Shown here: positions 9,905 to 18,053 of the stretch, piece after piece
Position numbering within the stretch: position 1 is the stretch's first letter
How the letters are laid out: every line of letters starts with the position of its first letter
NCBI GenBank assembly: GCA_963981015.1
Contig: CAXCCG010000001.1
Location: 17,160-81,159, forward strand
DNA: 64,000 nt
From: Thiopontia sp013349825
GTDB lineage: Bacteria > Pseudomonadota > Gammaproteobacteria > GCF-002020875
Direction: 5' to 3'
Notes under the pieces: model-generated
Seen by the model: only the letters and a program-made list of their open reading frames with translations
What the model was told of the DNA's origin: nothing
The model's database searches: none
Made by a program: the position numbers and the translations under genes

Positions 9905-11082
9905 TACTTGGCTCCCATTTCTGCAGATTCGGCAGCTGCGTCCCGGCGCTGCTGCATCAACTCGATAAAGTGGTCAAATAGCGGGGCTACATCATGTGGC
10001 CCAGGACTCGCCTCAGGGTGTCCCTGGAAGCTGAAAGCTGGACAATCGGTACGCTCCACACCTTGCAGTGATCCATCAAACAGTGAACGGTGGGTAGCTG
10101 CCAGACACTCTGGCAAGCTCTGATCATCTACCGCAAAACCGTGGTTCTGACTGGTGATCATCACCTCGCCCCCACCCAGTTTCTGCACAGGATGGTTGGC
10201 ACCATGATGGCCAAACTTCATCTTTAAGGTTTTGGCGCCGCTCGCCAGTGAAAGCAGCTGATGTCCTAGACAGATCCCGAATAGAGGCATTTTCTCGCCC
10301 AAAAGACGTTTGATACTGTTTTGTGCATAGTCACAAGGCTCAGGGTCACCCGGTCCATTAGAGAGGAAGATCCCGTCCGGGTTGCGTGACAGCACCTCTT
10401 CTACCGGTGTATCCGCTGGAACCACCTGCAGACGGCAGCCACGATCTACCAACATACGCAGAATATTGCGCTTTACTCCGTAGTCGTATACCACCACATG
10501 CCAAGGCAGTGAAGCGGGATTTTCAACCGGATCAGGCAAGCCGCCCTCCAGTGTCCAGCTCCCCTGCTCCCAATCATATTCAGTTTTTGTCGTTGCCTCA
10601 ATTGCAAGGTCCATCCCCTGCAGTCCAGCAAAATTCTTCGCACTCTCAACAGCGGCCTGCTCATCAATATTCTCGCCAGCCACTATGCACCCACCTTGTG
10701 CACCCTTTTCTCGCAAGATACGGGTAAGGCGACGGGTATCAATCCCGGCAATTGCAACCGTATTGTGGCGAACCAGATAATCTGTGAGATCTTCAGTACT
10801 GCGCCAGTTACTGGTGATTTGTGAACGATCCCGAATCACCAGTCCAGCAGCCATCACACCACCGGCAGACTCTTCGTCCTCTGCATTAGTGCCAACATTA
10901 CCGATATGGGGATAGGTGAGCGTCACAATTTGACGCAGATAGGAGGGGTCCGTAAGGATCTCCTGGTAGCCAGTCAGTGCGGTATTGAAGACTACCTCAC
11001 CCACCGTTTCACCAGAAATACCAATCGACTCTCCGTAAAAGAGACTCCCATCTTCCAAAGCAAGAATAGCAGGTGTTGTCAT
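9904..11082 (-). CDS. carA: carbamoyl-phosphate synthase small subunit
   Basis: The glutaminase subunit that supplies ammonia to CarB. The 392-aa protein has an N-terminal CPSase domain (ALEDGSLFYGESIG) and a C-terminal class I amidotransferase domain whose nucleophile elbow is FGICLGHQLLSLA; the catalytic His is in FQGHPEASPGPHD. It is the first gene of carA-carB-greA. The upstream region of about 230 bases holds a possible leader terminator, listed separately. Confidence 0.97.
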   Translation of the reverse strand: MTTPAILALEDGSLFYGESIGISGETVGEVVFNTALTGYQEILTDPSYLRQIVTLTYPHIGNVGTNAEDEESAGGVMAAGLVIRDRSQITSNWRSTEDLTDYLVRHNTVAIAGIDTRRLTRILREKGAQGGCIVAGENIDEQAAVESAKNFAGLQGMDLAIEATTKTEYDWEQGSWTLEGGLPDPVENPASLPWHVVVYDYGVKRNILRMLVDRGCRLQVVPADTPVEEVLSRNPDGIFLSNGPGDPEPCDYAQNSIKRLLGEKMPLFGICLGHQLLSLASGAKTLKMKFGHHGANHPVQKLGGGEVMITSQNHGFAVDDQSLPECLAATHRSLFDGSLQGVERTDCPAFSFQGHPEASPGPHDVAPLFDHFIELMQQRRDAAAESAEMGAK

Positions 11083-11100
11083 AGTTCAATCTTCGCACAT

Positions 11101-11163
11101 AAAAAACGGGACCCTCTATATTTATCAGCCGCTTACTAGCGCCTACACAAATATGAATCCCGT
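11101..11163 (-). promoter_or_regulatory. possible leader terminator or attenuator upstream of carA
   Basis: Read toward carA, the segment ACGGGA (11163-11158) can pair with TCCCGT (11111-11106), which is followed at once by six T residues. The 46-base loop contains a shorter CGCT/AGCG stem. A weak stem followed by a T-run just before carA could be an attenuator, as pyrimidine genes are often leader-controlled. The stem is only six base pairs, so this is tentative. Nothing else was seen in the gap between 11083 and 11315. Confidence 0.25.
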
Positions 11164-11315
11164 TACTAATAATTCCATTCGGACCGTTCCTCTCAGGACG
11201 AGAGATTGAGTGCGAATTCTACTCTTCCAACCCGGAAAGGTCTACGGGGAAGACTTGAATATTAGCCATTAATTTTACAGTTCAGTGAAACACTGCATCT
11301 TTTCAGGGGATACAC

Positions 11316-11711
11316 TTACAGGAGAGAACCAACAAACGCCTCTACCACTTTCGCAGTTTGGATTGATTTTATCGCTCTATTCTCGGTTACCGCATCTCTT
11401 GGAGCAAGATCATTCATCGGGTAACGTGCAAGCTGATTCTGTTCTGCCAACATCAAAAGATCGTCCTGTGAGGGCAGATCCGCAATCGAAATCCCCGCCT
11501 CTTCAATCTGTCTCGCCAAAATTACAAGCTGATGAGTGTATTCAAATTTGGCTCCTGCAAAAATCAGAATACCTTTCAGGTTTTTCTCTGCAGATTGTTG
11601 TGCCGCATAGGCCGCCCACTCATAGCGCCCTGCACGCATAGAGTCCTTTGCCTGCTGCAGGTCCTGCTCTGCCTGACGAAGCCACAAAAGATGATCACTC
11701 ACTGTATTCAC
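11316..11711 (-). CDS. HEPN-domain protein of an MNT-HEPN pair
   Basis: A 131-aa all-helical HEPN protein of the PF05168 type: it opens LLWLRQAEQDLQQAKDS, continues AAQQSAEKNLKGILI and THQLVILARQI, and ends with the ARYP segment common in this branch. The R-x4-6-H RNase motif of HepT-type toxins is not evident. The gene overlaps the nucleotidyltransferase by 17 bases. In known pairs the MNT protein modifies or neutralises the HEPN partner, so a toxin-antitoxin role is inferred, not shown. It is the last gene of the Wadjet-containing run. Confidence 0.8.
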   Translation of the reverse strand: MNTVSDHLLWLRQAEQDLQQAKDSMRAGRYEWAAYAAQQSAEKNLKGILIFAGAKFEYTHQLVILARQIEEAGISIADLPSQDDLLMLAEQNQLARYPMNDLAPRDAVTENRAIKSIQTAKVVEAFVGSLL

Positions 11712-12045
11712 AGATCACCTCCTTCTCCTGATCCACATTCTTCCAGAAGAGTGAGTGCTCTCGCTTCTGCTGAAGAGCCTCTGGAGTAGTCACCACCGTA
11801 TCTCCCGGAAGTTGTGCTGCACAGGAACGGGCTGCATCTTCATGATCTGTCACAATTAACACATCAACATCAGACAATGAAGAGAAGCTCCCCGTTGCAT
11901 AAGAGCCAAACAGATAGATCTTGGAGTTTGTGCCCTGCAACAGCGGCGAACAGACGAGTTTAATTCTCTGAATCTCAGACTGCTTTCTTTTATCCCGACT
12001 TGCCCGAATAGCGAAGTGCATCACCAGAGTATACTTTTTTTTCAC
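11695..12045 (-). CDS. minimal nucleotidyltransferase (MNT, MntA-like)
   Basis: A 116-aa protein with the pol-beta nucleotidyltransferase signature YLFGSYATGSFSSLSDVDVL, i.e. GS followed by D-x-D, near residues 44-63. MntA-type antitoxins AMPylate their HEPN toxin; the paired HEPN gene follows with a 17-base overlap. The start used is GTG, directly followed by eight A residues; ATG at 12021 is an alternative. It begins seven bases after the jetD stop, so it appears co-transcribed with the Wadjet genes. Confidence 0.8.
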   Translation of the reverse strand: MKKKYTLVMHFAIRASRDKRKQSEIQRIKLVCSPLLQGTNSKIYLFGSYATGSFSSLSDVDVLIVTDHEDAARSCAAQLPGDTVVTTPEALQQKREHSLFWKNVDQEKEVICEYSE

Positions 12046-12052
12046 CCACTAT

Positions 12053-13249
12053 TCAGCTCTTACGACAGACATCCAGTGCCTGCAATAGTGCCGGAAAACT
12101 GATTCTCTCCTGTTCCAGCCTCAGATTGGTTGCGTGGCTGTGGTTGAGCAGCTGCTGATAGAGCCGCTGTTCCTCCTCATTGAGATACCTCAACATACGT
12201 TGGGTAGGGTGCTGCTCACGGCCCCAGAACTGGCGATGCAGCAGCAGTATCTGACGATCCATCAGCATCGATCGGGCCTGTGGAAGGTAGTGTCGAATCT
12301 GGTCCAGCATGGCAAAACCATGGGTATCGATGTCTCCCCAGTAGTAAATTTCTGATGCTTTCAGCCATAGCACCTGTTGCAGCGGTTGCAGTCCATAACC
12401 CAGACCGAAGATCACCAAACTCTTTGAATATTCAGGAAAGACCAATCCGTTAATCTCATTTTCTGTAATAAAGACTGTTTCAACACCAAGATCGAGTACT
12501 GCAAACTCTTCAACCGAAAGAGTCAGATCAGAAAGACCGGAGAGCCGGAGTGCTGGATCAAGAATACGAAAGCGGATCAGCAGAGGCTTACTACGCAATC
12601 CATAGCGTGACTCAAACCCCTTGATACCGGTGTATTCACTATTGATTGCTGTTGCTGGAAGAGTCTGGTCGAGCAGCTCCGTCAGAACCTTGCGATGCTG
12701 TTCAATAAATTTGGTATCGATCTGAGCAAGATCAATTTGACGCAGGTAGATTCCCGCTTGCGGGTGGCTAAGAAACCACTCGATAACGGTGATAATGCTC
12801 TCCCACTGTTGATGATGCAGAAGGATTTTGTGGGGATAGCGAATGACCCAGTCACGCAGTTGCGGAAAGTGCTCCAGCAGACGGGAGGCATCGTACTGAA
12901 AACGCTCAGCCTCGCCAAGCTTGCCAATCATGCGCAACAGCGCCTCTTCACTCTCGAAACAGATGCTCTGCGGAATCCTATTTTCACCAATCTGCCGATG
13001 CTGGACTGTTTTCCACTGAATAGAGCATTCTCTCCTTTTCTCCATCTTCTGCAGCTGCTGAATCCAGCTACGCACCTCATCAAATGACTCCCCTAATGCA
13101 TGACTATTGGGCCCCTTCAGGCGCAGACACCAGGGGAATAGCGATTCATTACCATCAACCTGTGCAGCAAGAAAGAGTCCTTGTTGCCACCGTTTCAGCA
13201 GAATCTTGCGGATCTCATCCGGGGTAGTCCATGGGGTTACAGCAGCGAT
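12053..13249 (-). CDS. jetD: Wadjet nuclease subunit JetD (start codon unclear)
   Basis: JetD is the TOPRIM nuclease of Wadjet that cuts plasmid DNA after JetABC has extruded it. The catalytic TOPRIM domain shows ITENEINGL and the acidic pair in YYWGDIDTHGFAML; an arm/hinge region precedes it. The frame is clearly coding up to about 13240: upstream of the first canonical start (GTG at 13075) are 58 sense codons containing WTTPDEIRKILLKRW and LFPWCLRLKGPNSHA, typical of the DUF3322 N-terminus. No ATG, GTG or TTG exists in that stretch. ATC at 13249 lies eight bases after GGAG and would give 398 aa, a usual length. A -1 shift from the upstream gene is the alternative. The conservative ORF is 12053-13075. 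Confidence 0.85.
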   Translation of the reverse strand: MAAVTPWTTPDEIRKILLKRWQQGLFLAAQVDGNESLFPWCLRLKGPNSHALGESFDEVRSWIQQLQKMEKRRECSIQWKTVQHRQIGENRIPQSICFESEEALLRMIGKLGEAERFQYDASRLLEHFPQLRDWVIRYPHKILLHHQQWESIITVIEWFLSHPQAGIYLRQIDLAQIDTKFIEQHRKVLTELLDQTLPATAINSEYTGIKGFESRYGLRSKPLLIRFRILDPALRLSGLSDLTLSVEEFAVLDLGVETVFITENEINGLVFPEYSKSLVIFGLGYGLQPLQQVLWLKASEIYYWGDIDTHGFAMLDQIRHYLPQARSMLMDRQILLLHRQFWGREQHPTQRMLRYLNEEEQRLYQQLLNHSHATNLRLEQERISFPALLQALDVCRKS

Positions 13250-13776
13250 TGTTGCGGCTCCATATCGATGATGCGATGACGTGTCTCCTGCTCTCCGTCA
13301 ATTACCGGAAACAGAGAACGGTAGTAGACATTCCAGATCACATCCGGTGTACGGATCTTGGCACGTTTAGGGTTGAGTTTGACCACCTCACCATAAATCA
13401 GCGTACCATCACGGCCACGAAACCCTACCGGGTCGCCAACAGACAGTGAGTTTCGATCCAGCACCCCTGTAGTGGTGGGTGCCACTTCAGTGACCACCTG
13501 CTCCAGGTTGAGCATATAGATTGGAAGATTCCAGCGTTTCCCACTCTCCAGTTCGGTGGCCAGCACATGGGTACGTTTAACCACCGTGATGGTGACATCG
13601 ACCATACAGTTTTTGTCTGGATCAAAAAAACTGGTGACCATTCCCGGACGCAGCTGGTTGCGAACCCGCAGAATGGTTTGCGGGTCATCGAGCAGGTGAT
13701 CAATCAGTATGCGCAGGCGAAACAGGTCAAAGGGGGAGGCATCCTGTATCGCCTCATTCAATAAATTGTAGTCCAT
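13237..13776 (-). CDS. unrecognised protein with two similar beta-rich segments, inside the Wadjet operon
   Basis: A 179-aa protein lying between jetC (14-base gap) and jetD (overlapping). Residues 1-40 are helical. Residues 42-91 (LRPGMVTSFFDPDKN...) and 111-159 (LSVGDPVGFRGRDGT...) look like two copies of one small barrel: each has L-x-x-G near the start, a strand with V-V-K in the middle, and a closing W-N followed by Y. The second copy, with VVKLNPKRAKI, resembles the KOW/SH3-like strand pattern of some nucleic-acid-binding proteins. I do not recognise a named family. The tight spacing suggests it works with the Wadjet complex. Confidence 0.8.
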   Translation of the reverse strand: MDYNLLNEAIQDASPFDLFRLRILIDHLLDDPQTILRVRNQLRPGMVTSFFDPDKNCMVDVTITVVKRTHVLATELESGKRWNLPIYMLNLEQVVTEVAPTTTGVLDRNSLSVGDPVGFRGRDGTLIYGEVVKLNPKRAKIRTPDVIWNVYYRSLFPVIDGEQETRHRIIDMEPQQSLL

Positions 13777-13790
13777 AATATTTCTCTTTG

Positions 13791-16700
13791 TTAGGTACTT
13801 GTTGTACGCGCCGCCTTCTCACTGCGATACTCATCGATAGTGAGGTTACGCAGCTTCGACTCCCGTCCCTCATCATTGTGGACAAAGCCGACACTGGCAA
13901 CATAGGGTTCAATGATATGGATCTTCTGCAGCGGAGTGACGATCAGCAGTTGCAGATTGAGCTGCTTGAAGAGCCTCAGTCCGAACCGTGCCGACTCATC
14001 GGAGCCACGCCCGAAGGCCTCATCAATCACCACAAAACGGAAACTACGGGAGCGGGTCGCCCCCCACTCCAGCCCAAACTGATAGGCGAGGCTGGCGGCC
14101 AACACCGTGTAGGCGAGCTTCTCCTTCTGTCCGCCAGACTTACCCCCACTATCGGTGTAGTGCTCATGTTCGCGATCATCCTCGCGCCAGCGCTCTGAGG
14201 CAGAGAAGAGAAAGCTGTTACGCACATCACTCACCTTTTGAGTCCAACGGCGGTCCAGCTCACCACTCCCTTCGCGTCCGCGAAAACGCTCAATGATACG
14301 TTTGACCTGCACAAATTTTGCCTCTGAGTACTGCTCCTCCTCTGAACCGGTCAAGCCCCCTTCCAAACAGCTGCGCAAATCCTGTTTGAAGGCATTAATC
14401 TCCGGATCACCGTTACGCTGTCGTTCCAGCAGGATATAGCGCCCAGGATTATAGTCGATCTGGTTCAGTGAGTGGTTGATGCGCTCAATACGCTCCTTAA
14501 TGGTGTTCTCCTCACGCGTGAGCTGTGACTGGAAGTTGGCCACTTCACGGATGGTATTCTCATTCAGCAGGGTTTTGAAGCGGGCCTCAAAGACGGGGAG
14601 ACCATCTCTCTCCAGCTCCTGCAACTGGGTACGATACCCCTCGGCGGCCTCGATACCAACATCCAGCTCCTCAGTCTCTTGAGGGTAGTCATTGCGATAC
14701 TGCTGCATCACTGCGATGATGCGCTGTGACAGGGTATTGATACGTTGGTTTTTGCCATTGATCTGCCTCTGTAGCCACTCACGCAGCTCATGGGCGCGAT
14801 TCTCACATGACTCAACGCTCAGAGTGTGCTCTCCCAACGCCTCACTGCGCAATATCTCCAGCTGCTCGAACTGCTGCACACGAAACTCCGGTTCTAGCTG
14901 ATTGACCAGCAACTGGCTCTGTTCAATCTGCTCGCTGGACTGCTGCAGCTTCAGTTCACAAGTGGTTCGCTCCTGCTTCAACTTGTCTAGCTGGATCTCA
15001 CTCTGCTGTAACCGCTGCTCCAGCTCACCAAGCTGTTGATTGAGCACCAGCAACAGATCTGAAGCGGACTGCAACTGCTCAAACTCATCACCCAGCTGAC
15101 TGATCTCCAGCGAGAGCTGCTGCCACTCAATTTCACCAAAGTCACGATACTCACCAATTTTGACCAGCTGCTCCTGTTGTTGGCGCAGCTGCTTCAACTG
15201 TTGCTGCGACTCAGAGAGCTGGACAGAGGTGCGCTGCATCTGCTGCTCCAACTGTGCGGCCTGCTGCTCCAGTACATCAATCTTGGCCTGGTTGCTCCAA
15301 CCCAACAGATAACGGCTGCGATCGTTGATACGGTGGCGATCATCTTTCTCGTGACGTACCCCACCCGCTTTGATCTGTCCATTGCGGGTAACCGCACGCT
15401 GTTCACGGCGAAACTGTTCTAGCTGCTCACAGCAGGCATAGTCAAAGCGGCGTCCCAGCTCCTGCTCGATCCAGCCATAGAAGAGAGAATCCGGTTTGAT
15501 ACTGAGTTTTCGGATCAGCGAATCGGGGTGGAGAGTATGCTGCTCACTGCGTTGTGGTTGACGAATTCGGTAGTAAACCAAGCGCCCACGGAGATGTGTC
15601 TGCTCCACCCAGTCGCTCACTACGGCATAGAGTGCATCTGGCACCAGCAGTGAGAGGGCAAAGTTGTGCAGCAGACGTTCGGCTACCCCCTCCCAGTCAT
15701 GCGCCTCCTCACGTACCTGAATTAGCTCACCAGCAAATGGCATCTCCTCAGGGTCAATCTGCAGGGTACTACAGAGCAGCTGGCGAATCTGAATCTGCTG
15801 ATCACTGATATTGCTGCTGCGGCGACGCAAGGATTCCAGCTCAATATTATACGCTTCATAATTTTGTTTGAGGGTGCGCAACTCCACCCCCTGCTCGGTC
15901 ATCCAGTTCTGCTGTTGCTCCTCTGCACCATCACACTGTTGCCGCTGTAGCTTGAGCTGGTGACGGTTATCGATAAACTGATCACTATTGTGGGCTTTCG
16001 GCAGTTGCAGTGCCTCCGCCAGCCGGTTATAACGCTCGGCACGCTGCTGTCGACGCTCTTTGTCCCTGGTTTTCTCTTCAATATCGCTACGCAGCCGTTC
16101 CAGCCGGTCACCGCCATTACGGGCGATAGCCTGCTTGATTTGGTCGCGTTCACCCAACTGCTCACTAAGCTGTTGCTGCTGCTGTTCGAGCCGCACTGCA
16201 ATGCGTTGCTGCTCCTGCTGCAGCCGTTCCATGCGTCGCTCTAGCAACTGCCTCTTGAGATTGGCAAAAAAGGGGATGATCGCCTCCCGGTTATGCCGCC
16301 ACTGTGTAGTGAGTGCTGAGAGCTGCTGCTGCTCATCACAGTCAGAAATCAGCGGGGTCAACCGCTCGATTTGTCGCTTGGCACGCAAAATTGCCTCATG
16401 GGCTCGATTAAGGTCATCAAAGTGGTGAATCAGCGCATCGATACGAGGCTGCACATCGAATGGTTCCAGCATGTGCTGGCGCACAAAATTCGTTAGGTTA
16501 CCCACTGATTTCATCGACACAGTCTGGTGAAACAGCTCCAGTGCCTGCTCGTTATCAATCCCGAAGAGGCGGCGAAAACGGGCGCTATAGGGGGGAAAGC
16601 TTTCGAAAAGATCAATATGAGGATCGTTGCGTAGCCGCCGCTTCAGCGTATTAATCTCCTTACCGAAGCCGGAAAAGTCATCGGCAACAGTCATCGGACG

Positions 16701-17186
16701 CCGAGCAACCACAAAGAACCGAGCTGGCTGCCCCTGTGTATCCTTGCTCCAGAACAGCTGCGCCAGAGTCACACTTTGATCATATCCGGCGTTATGGAAA
16801 GTAGCGAGGATCACCGAGTAACTATTGTGGTCGCGCAGTGCAACCGGCTTGGAGCTACCGCCAACTTCGCTGCGTTCCGACTTATAGTAGCCCTGCACAT
16901 AGGAGCGTAGAGTGCGCTCCTTGCTACCTGCACCAGCGGCCTTGTTATAAGCGACTCGCTGCGCCGGTACCAGCAGTGTGGTAACGGCATCGACCAGAGT
17001 CGATTTTCCGGAGCCAATATCGCCGGTAACCAGGGTGTTGTTGCCATTGGCCTGAAGTGACCAGACCCGATTGTGGAAGGTACCCCAGTTATAGAGTTCC
17101 AACCTCTGCAGACGAAATCCTGCCAACGTCTCCTCAACACCGAAATCAAACTGCCCCAGCAAGTCGTCACTCTGATCGATCATCAC
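13791..17186 (-). CDS. jetC: Wadjet SMC-like ATPase JetC (MukB-like)
   Basis: JetC is the loop-extruding SMC motor of Wadjet. The 1131-aa protein has an N-terminal half-ATPase with Walker A GDIGSGKST (Lys61), a long Gln/Glu-rich coiled coil interrupted by a hinge-like globular segment around residues 500-640, and a C-terminal half with signature SGGKSGGQKEK (about 1013-1023) and Walker B VVIDEAFG (Asp1055, Glu1056). Its start overlaps the jetB stop by four bases. With JetA and JetB it should form the MukBEF-like complex. Confidence 0.96.
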   Translation of the reverse strand: MMIDQSDDLLGQFDFGVEETLAGFRLQRLELYNWGTFHNRVWSLQANGNNTLVTGDIGSGKSTLVDAVTTLLVPAQRVAYNKAAGAGSKERTLRSYVQGYYKSERSEVGGSSKPVALRDHNSYSVILATFHNAGYDQSVTLAQLFWSKDTQGQPARFFVVARRPMTVADDFSGFGKEINTLKRRLRNDPHIDLFESFPPYSARFRRLFGIDNEQALELFHQTVSMKSVGNLTNFVRQHMLEPFDVQPRIDALIHHFDDLNRAHEAILRAKRQIERLTPLISDCDEQQQLSALTTQWRHNREAIIPFFANLKRQLLERRMERLQQEQQRIAVRLEQQQQQLSEQLGERDQIKQAIARNGGDRLERLRSDIEEKTRDKERRQQRAERYNRLAEALQLPKAHNSDQFIDNRHQLKLQRQQCDGAEEQQQNWMTEQGVELRTLKQNYEAYNIELESLRRRSSNISDQQIQIRQLLCSTLQIDPEEMPFAGELIQVREEAHDWEGVAERLLHNFALSLLVPDALYAVVSDWVEQTHLRGRLVYYRIRQPQRSEQHTLHPDSLIRKLSIKPDSLFYGWIEQELGRRFDYACCEQLEQFRREQRAVTRNGQIKAGGVRHEKDDRHRINDRSRYLLGWSNQAKIDVLEQQAAQLEQQMQRTSVQLSESQQQLKQLRQQQEQLVKIGEYRDFGEIEWQQLSLEISQLGDEFEQLQSASDLLLVLNQQLGELEQRLQQSEIQLDKLKQERTTCELKLQQSSEQIEQSQLLVNQLEPEFRVQQFEQLEILRSEALGEHTLSVESCENRAHELREWLQRQINGKNQRINTLSQRIIAVMQQYRNDYPQETEELDVGIEAAEGYRTQLQELERDGLPVFEARFKTLLNENTIREVANFQSQLTREENTIKERIERINHSLNQIDYNPGRYILLERQRNGDPEINAFKQDLRSCLEGGLTGSEEEQYSEAKFVQVKRIIERFRGREGSGELDRRWTQKVSDVRNSFLFSASERWREDDREHEHYTDSGGKSGGQKEKLAYTVLAASLAYQFGLEWGATRSRSFRFVVIDEAFGRGSDESARFGLRLFKQLNLQLLIVTPLQKIHIIEPYVASVGFVHNDEGRESKLRNLTIDEYRSEKAARTTST

Positions 17187-17794
17187 TCGCTACCTTGTTG
17201 CAGATGCTGCTGGTACTGTTCCAGCCGTTGATCAAATTCACGCAACCACTGTGCATCAACAAAGGCCTTAAGAATACGCCGCACCTCAACCGTCTGCTCA
17301 TTGCCCTTCATCTTGCGCAGAAAACCAAGCTCAATCACCTTATTGATGTGACGATCAATCTGCTGGATCAGTTTAGTCTCATTACTTCTCTGTGGGAGAA
17401 AGATGCGTACCATCTCCACAATCTCGTCACGGGAGAGCACCAGGCGTTGCTCCGCACCGCTACTATCGAATTCAGCCAGCCGTTTTCTCAACAATGCCAG
17501 CAGCAGACTGACCGCGAATGGCAGCTGACGTCGAGTGATCAGGCGTGGCAACTCACTCTCCCCCTCCACTACAGGACGGGTGCGGAGCCAGCCGTACCCC
17601 TCCGCTTCGTCAATAATCAATTCCAGCCCAATCTGCGCCACATAGTCACGAATACGGGCATGAAACTTGAGCAACTGCTGCCACAACGCAGGGTCGTTCT
17701 CTTGATAAACAATCCCCTTGAGCAGGGCGATGGTAGCGAGAGAGAAGGTATCACTATTGTGAGGGTCCGTATCTGATTGGGGTACGATTTCCAT
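17183..17794 (-). CDS. jetB: Wadjet subunit JetB (MukE-like, DUF4194)
   Basis: JetB is the MukE-like winged-helix accessory subunit. The conserved core includes ATIALLKGIVYQEND, RDYVAQIGLELIIDEAEGYGWLR and the C-terminal KVIELGFLRKM. The frame stays open to 17899, but the extra 35 codons are not family-like and overlap a candidate -10 box, so ATG at 17794 (203 aa) is preferred; GTG at 17803 is an alternative with GGA eight bases upstream. It is coupled to jetC by an ATGA overlap. The gap of about 250 bases to jetA is the only large one in the island. Confidence 0.93.
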   Translation of the reverse strand: MEIVPQSDTDPHNSDTFSLATIALLKGIVYQENDPALWQQLLKFHARIRDYVAQIGLELIIDEAEGYGWLRTRPVVEGESELPRLITRRQLPFAVSLLLALLRKRLAEFDSSGAEQRLVLSRDEIVEMVRIFLPQRSNETKLIQQIDRHINKVIELGFLRKMKGNEQTVEVRRILKAFVDAQWLREFDQRLEQYQQHLQQGSE

Positions 17795-17898
17795 ATCGTG
17801 CACTATTTTTTTCCGGTTGAGTATGCGCGCAGTCGTTGCTTCAGGTCGACTATAGCGACCACCACTTTCTGCTCTTCGATCAGGTAACGTTAAATCCA

Positions 17899-17925
17899 AT
17901 TATATTGCATTACAACCTGATCCAA
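17899..17925 (-). promoter_or_regulatory. possible internal promoter before jetB
   Basis: On the minus strand a perfect TATAAT (17904-17899) lies about 105 bases before the jetB ATG. Possible -35 boxes are TTATTG with an 18-base spacer or TTGGAT with a 15-base spacer; neither is strong. It sits in the only sizeable gap of the island, between jetA and jetB, which otherwise shows nothing recognisable. A second promoter could let JetBC be made independently of the upstream genes. Confidence 0.3.
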
Positions 17926-18053
17926 TAATTTAAGCTTCAGTGGCAGACCTCCTTATCACTGATCCGGCTCATCCCCGCTCCCATGCCTTCCAGAGTATTC
18001 CAACTACTTCAGTATCTTCACTCTTCAGCGTCCTCTCAAAACCGTACCATCAG

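Noticed and set aside
15000..16260. Gln-rich repetitive coding in the middle of jetC as a DNA repeat
   Set aside because: It is the coiled-coil arm of the SMC protein, biased in composition but not a tandem DNA repeat.
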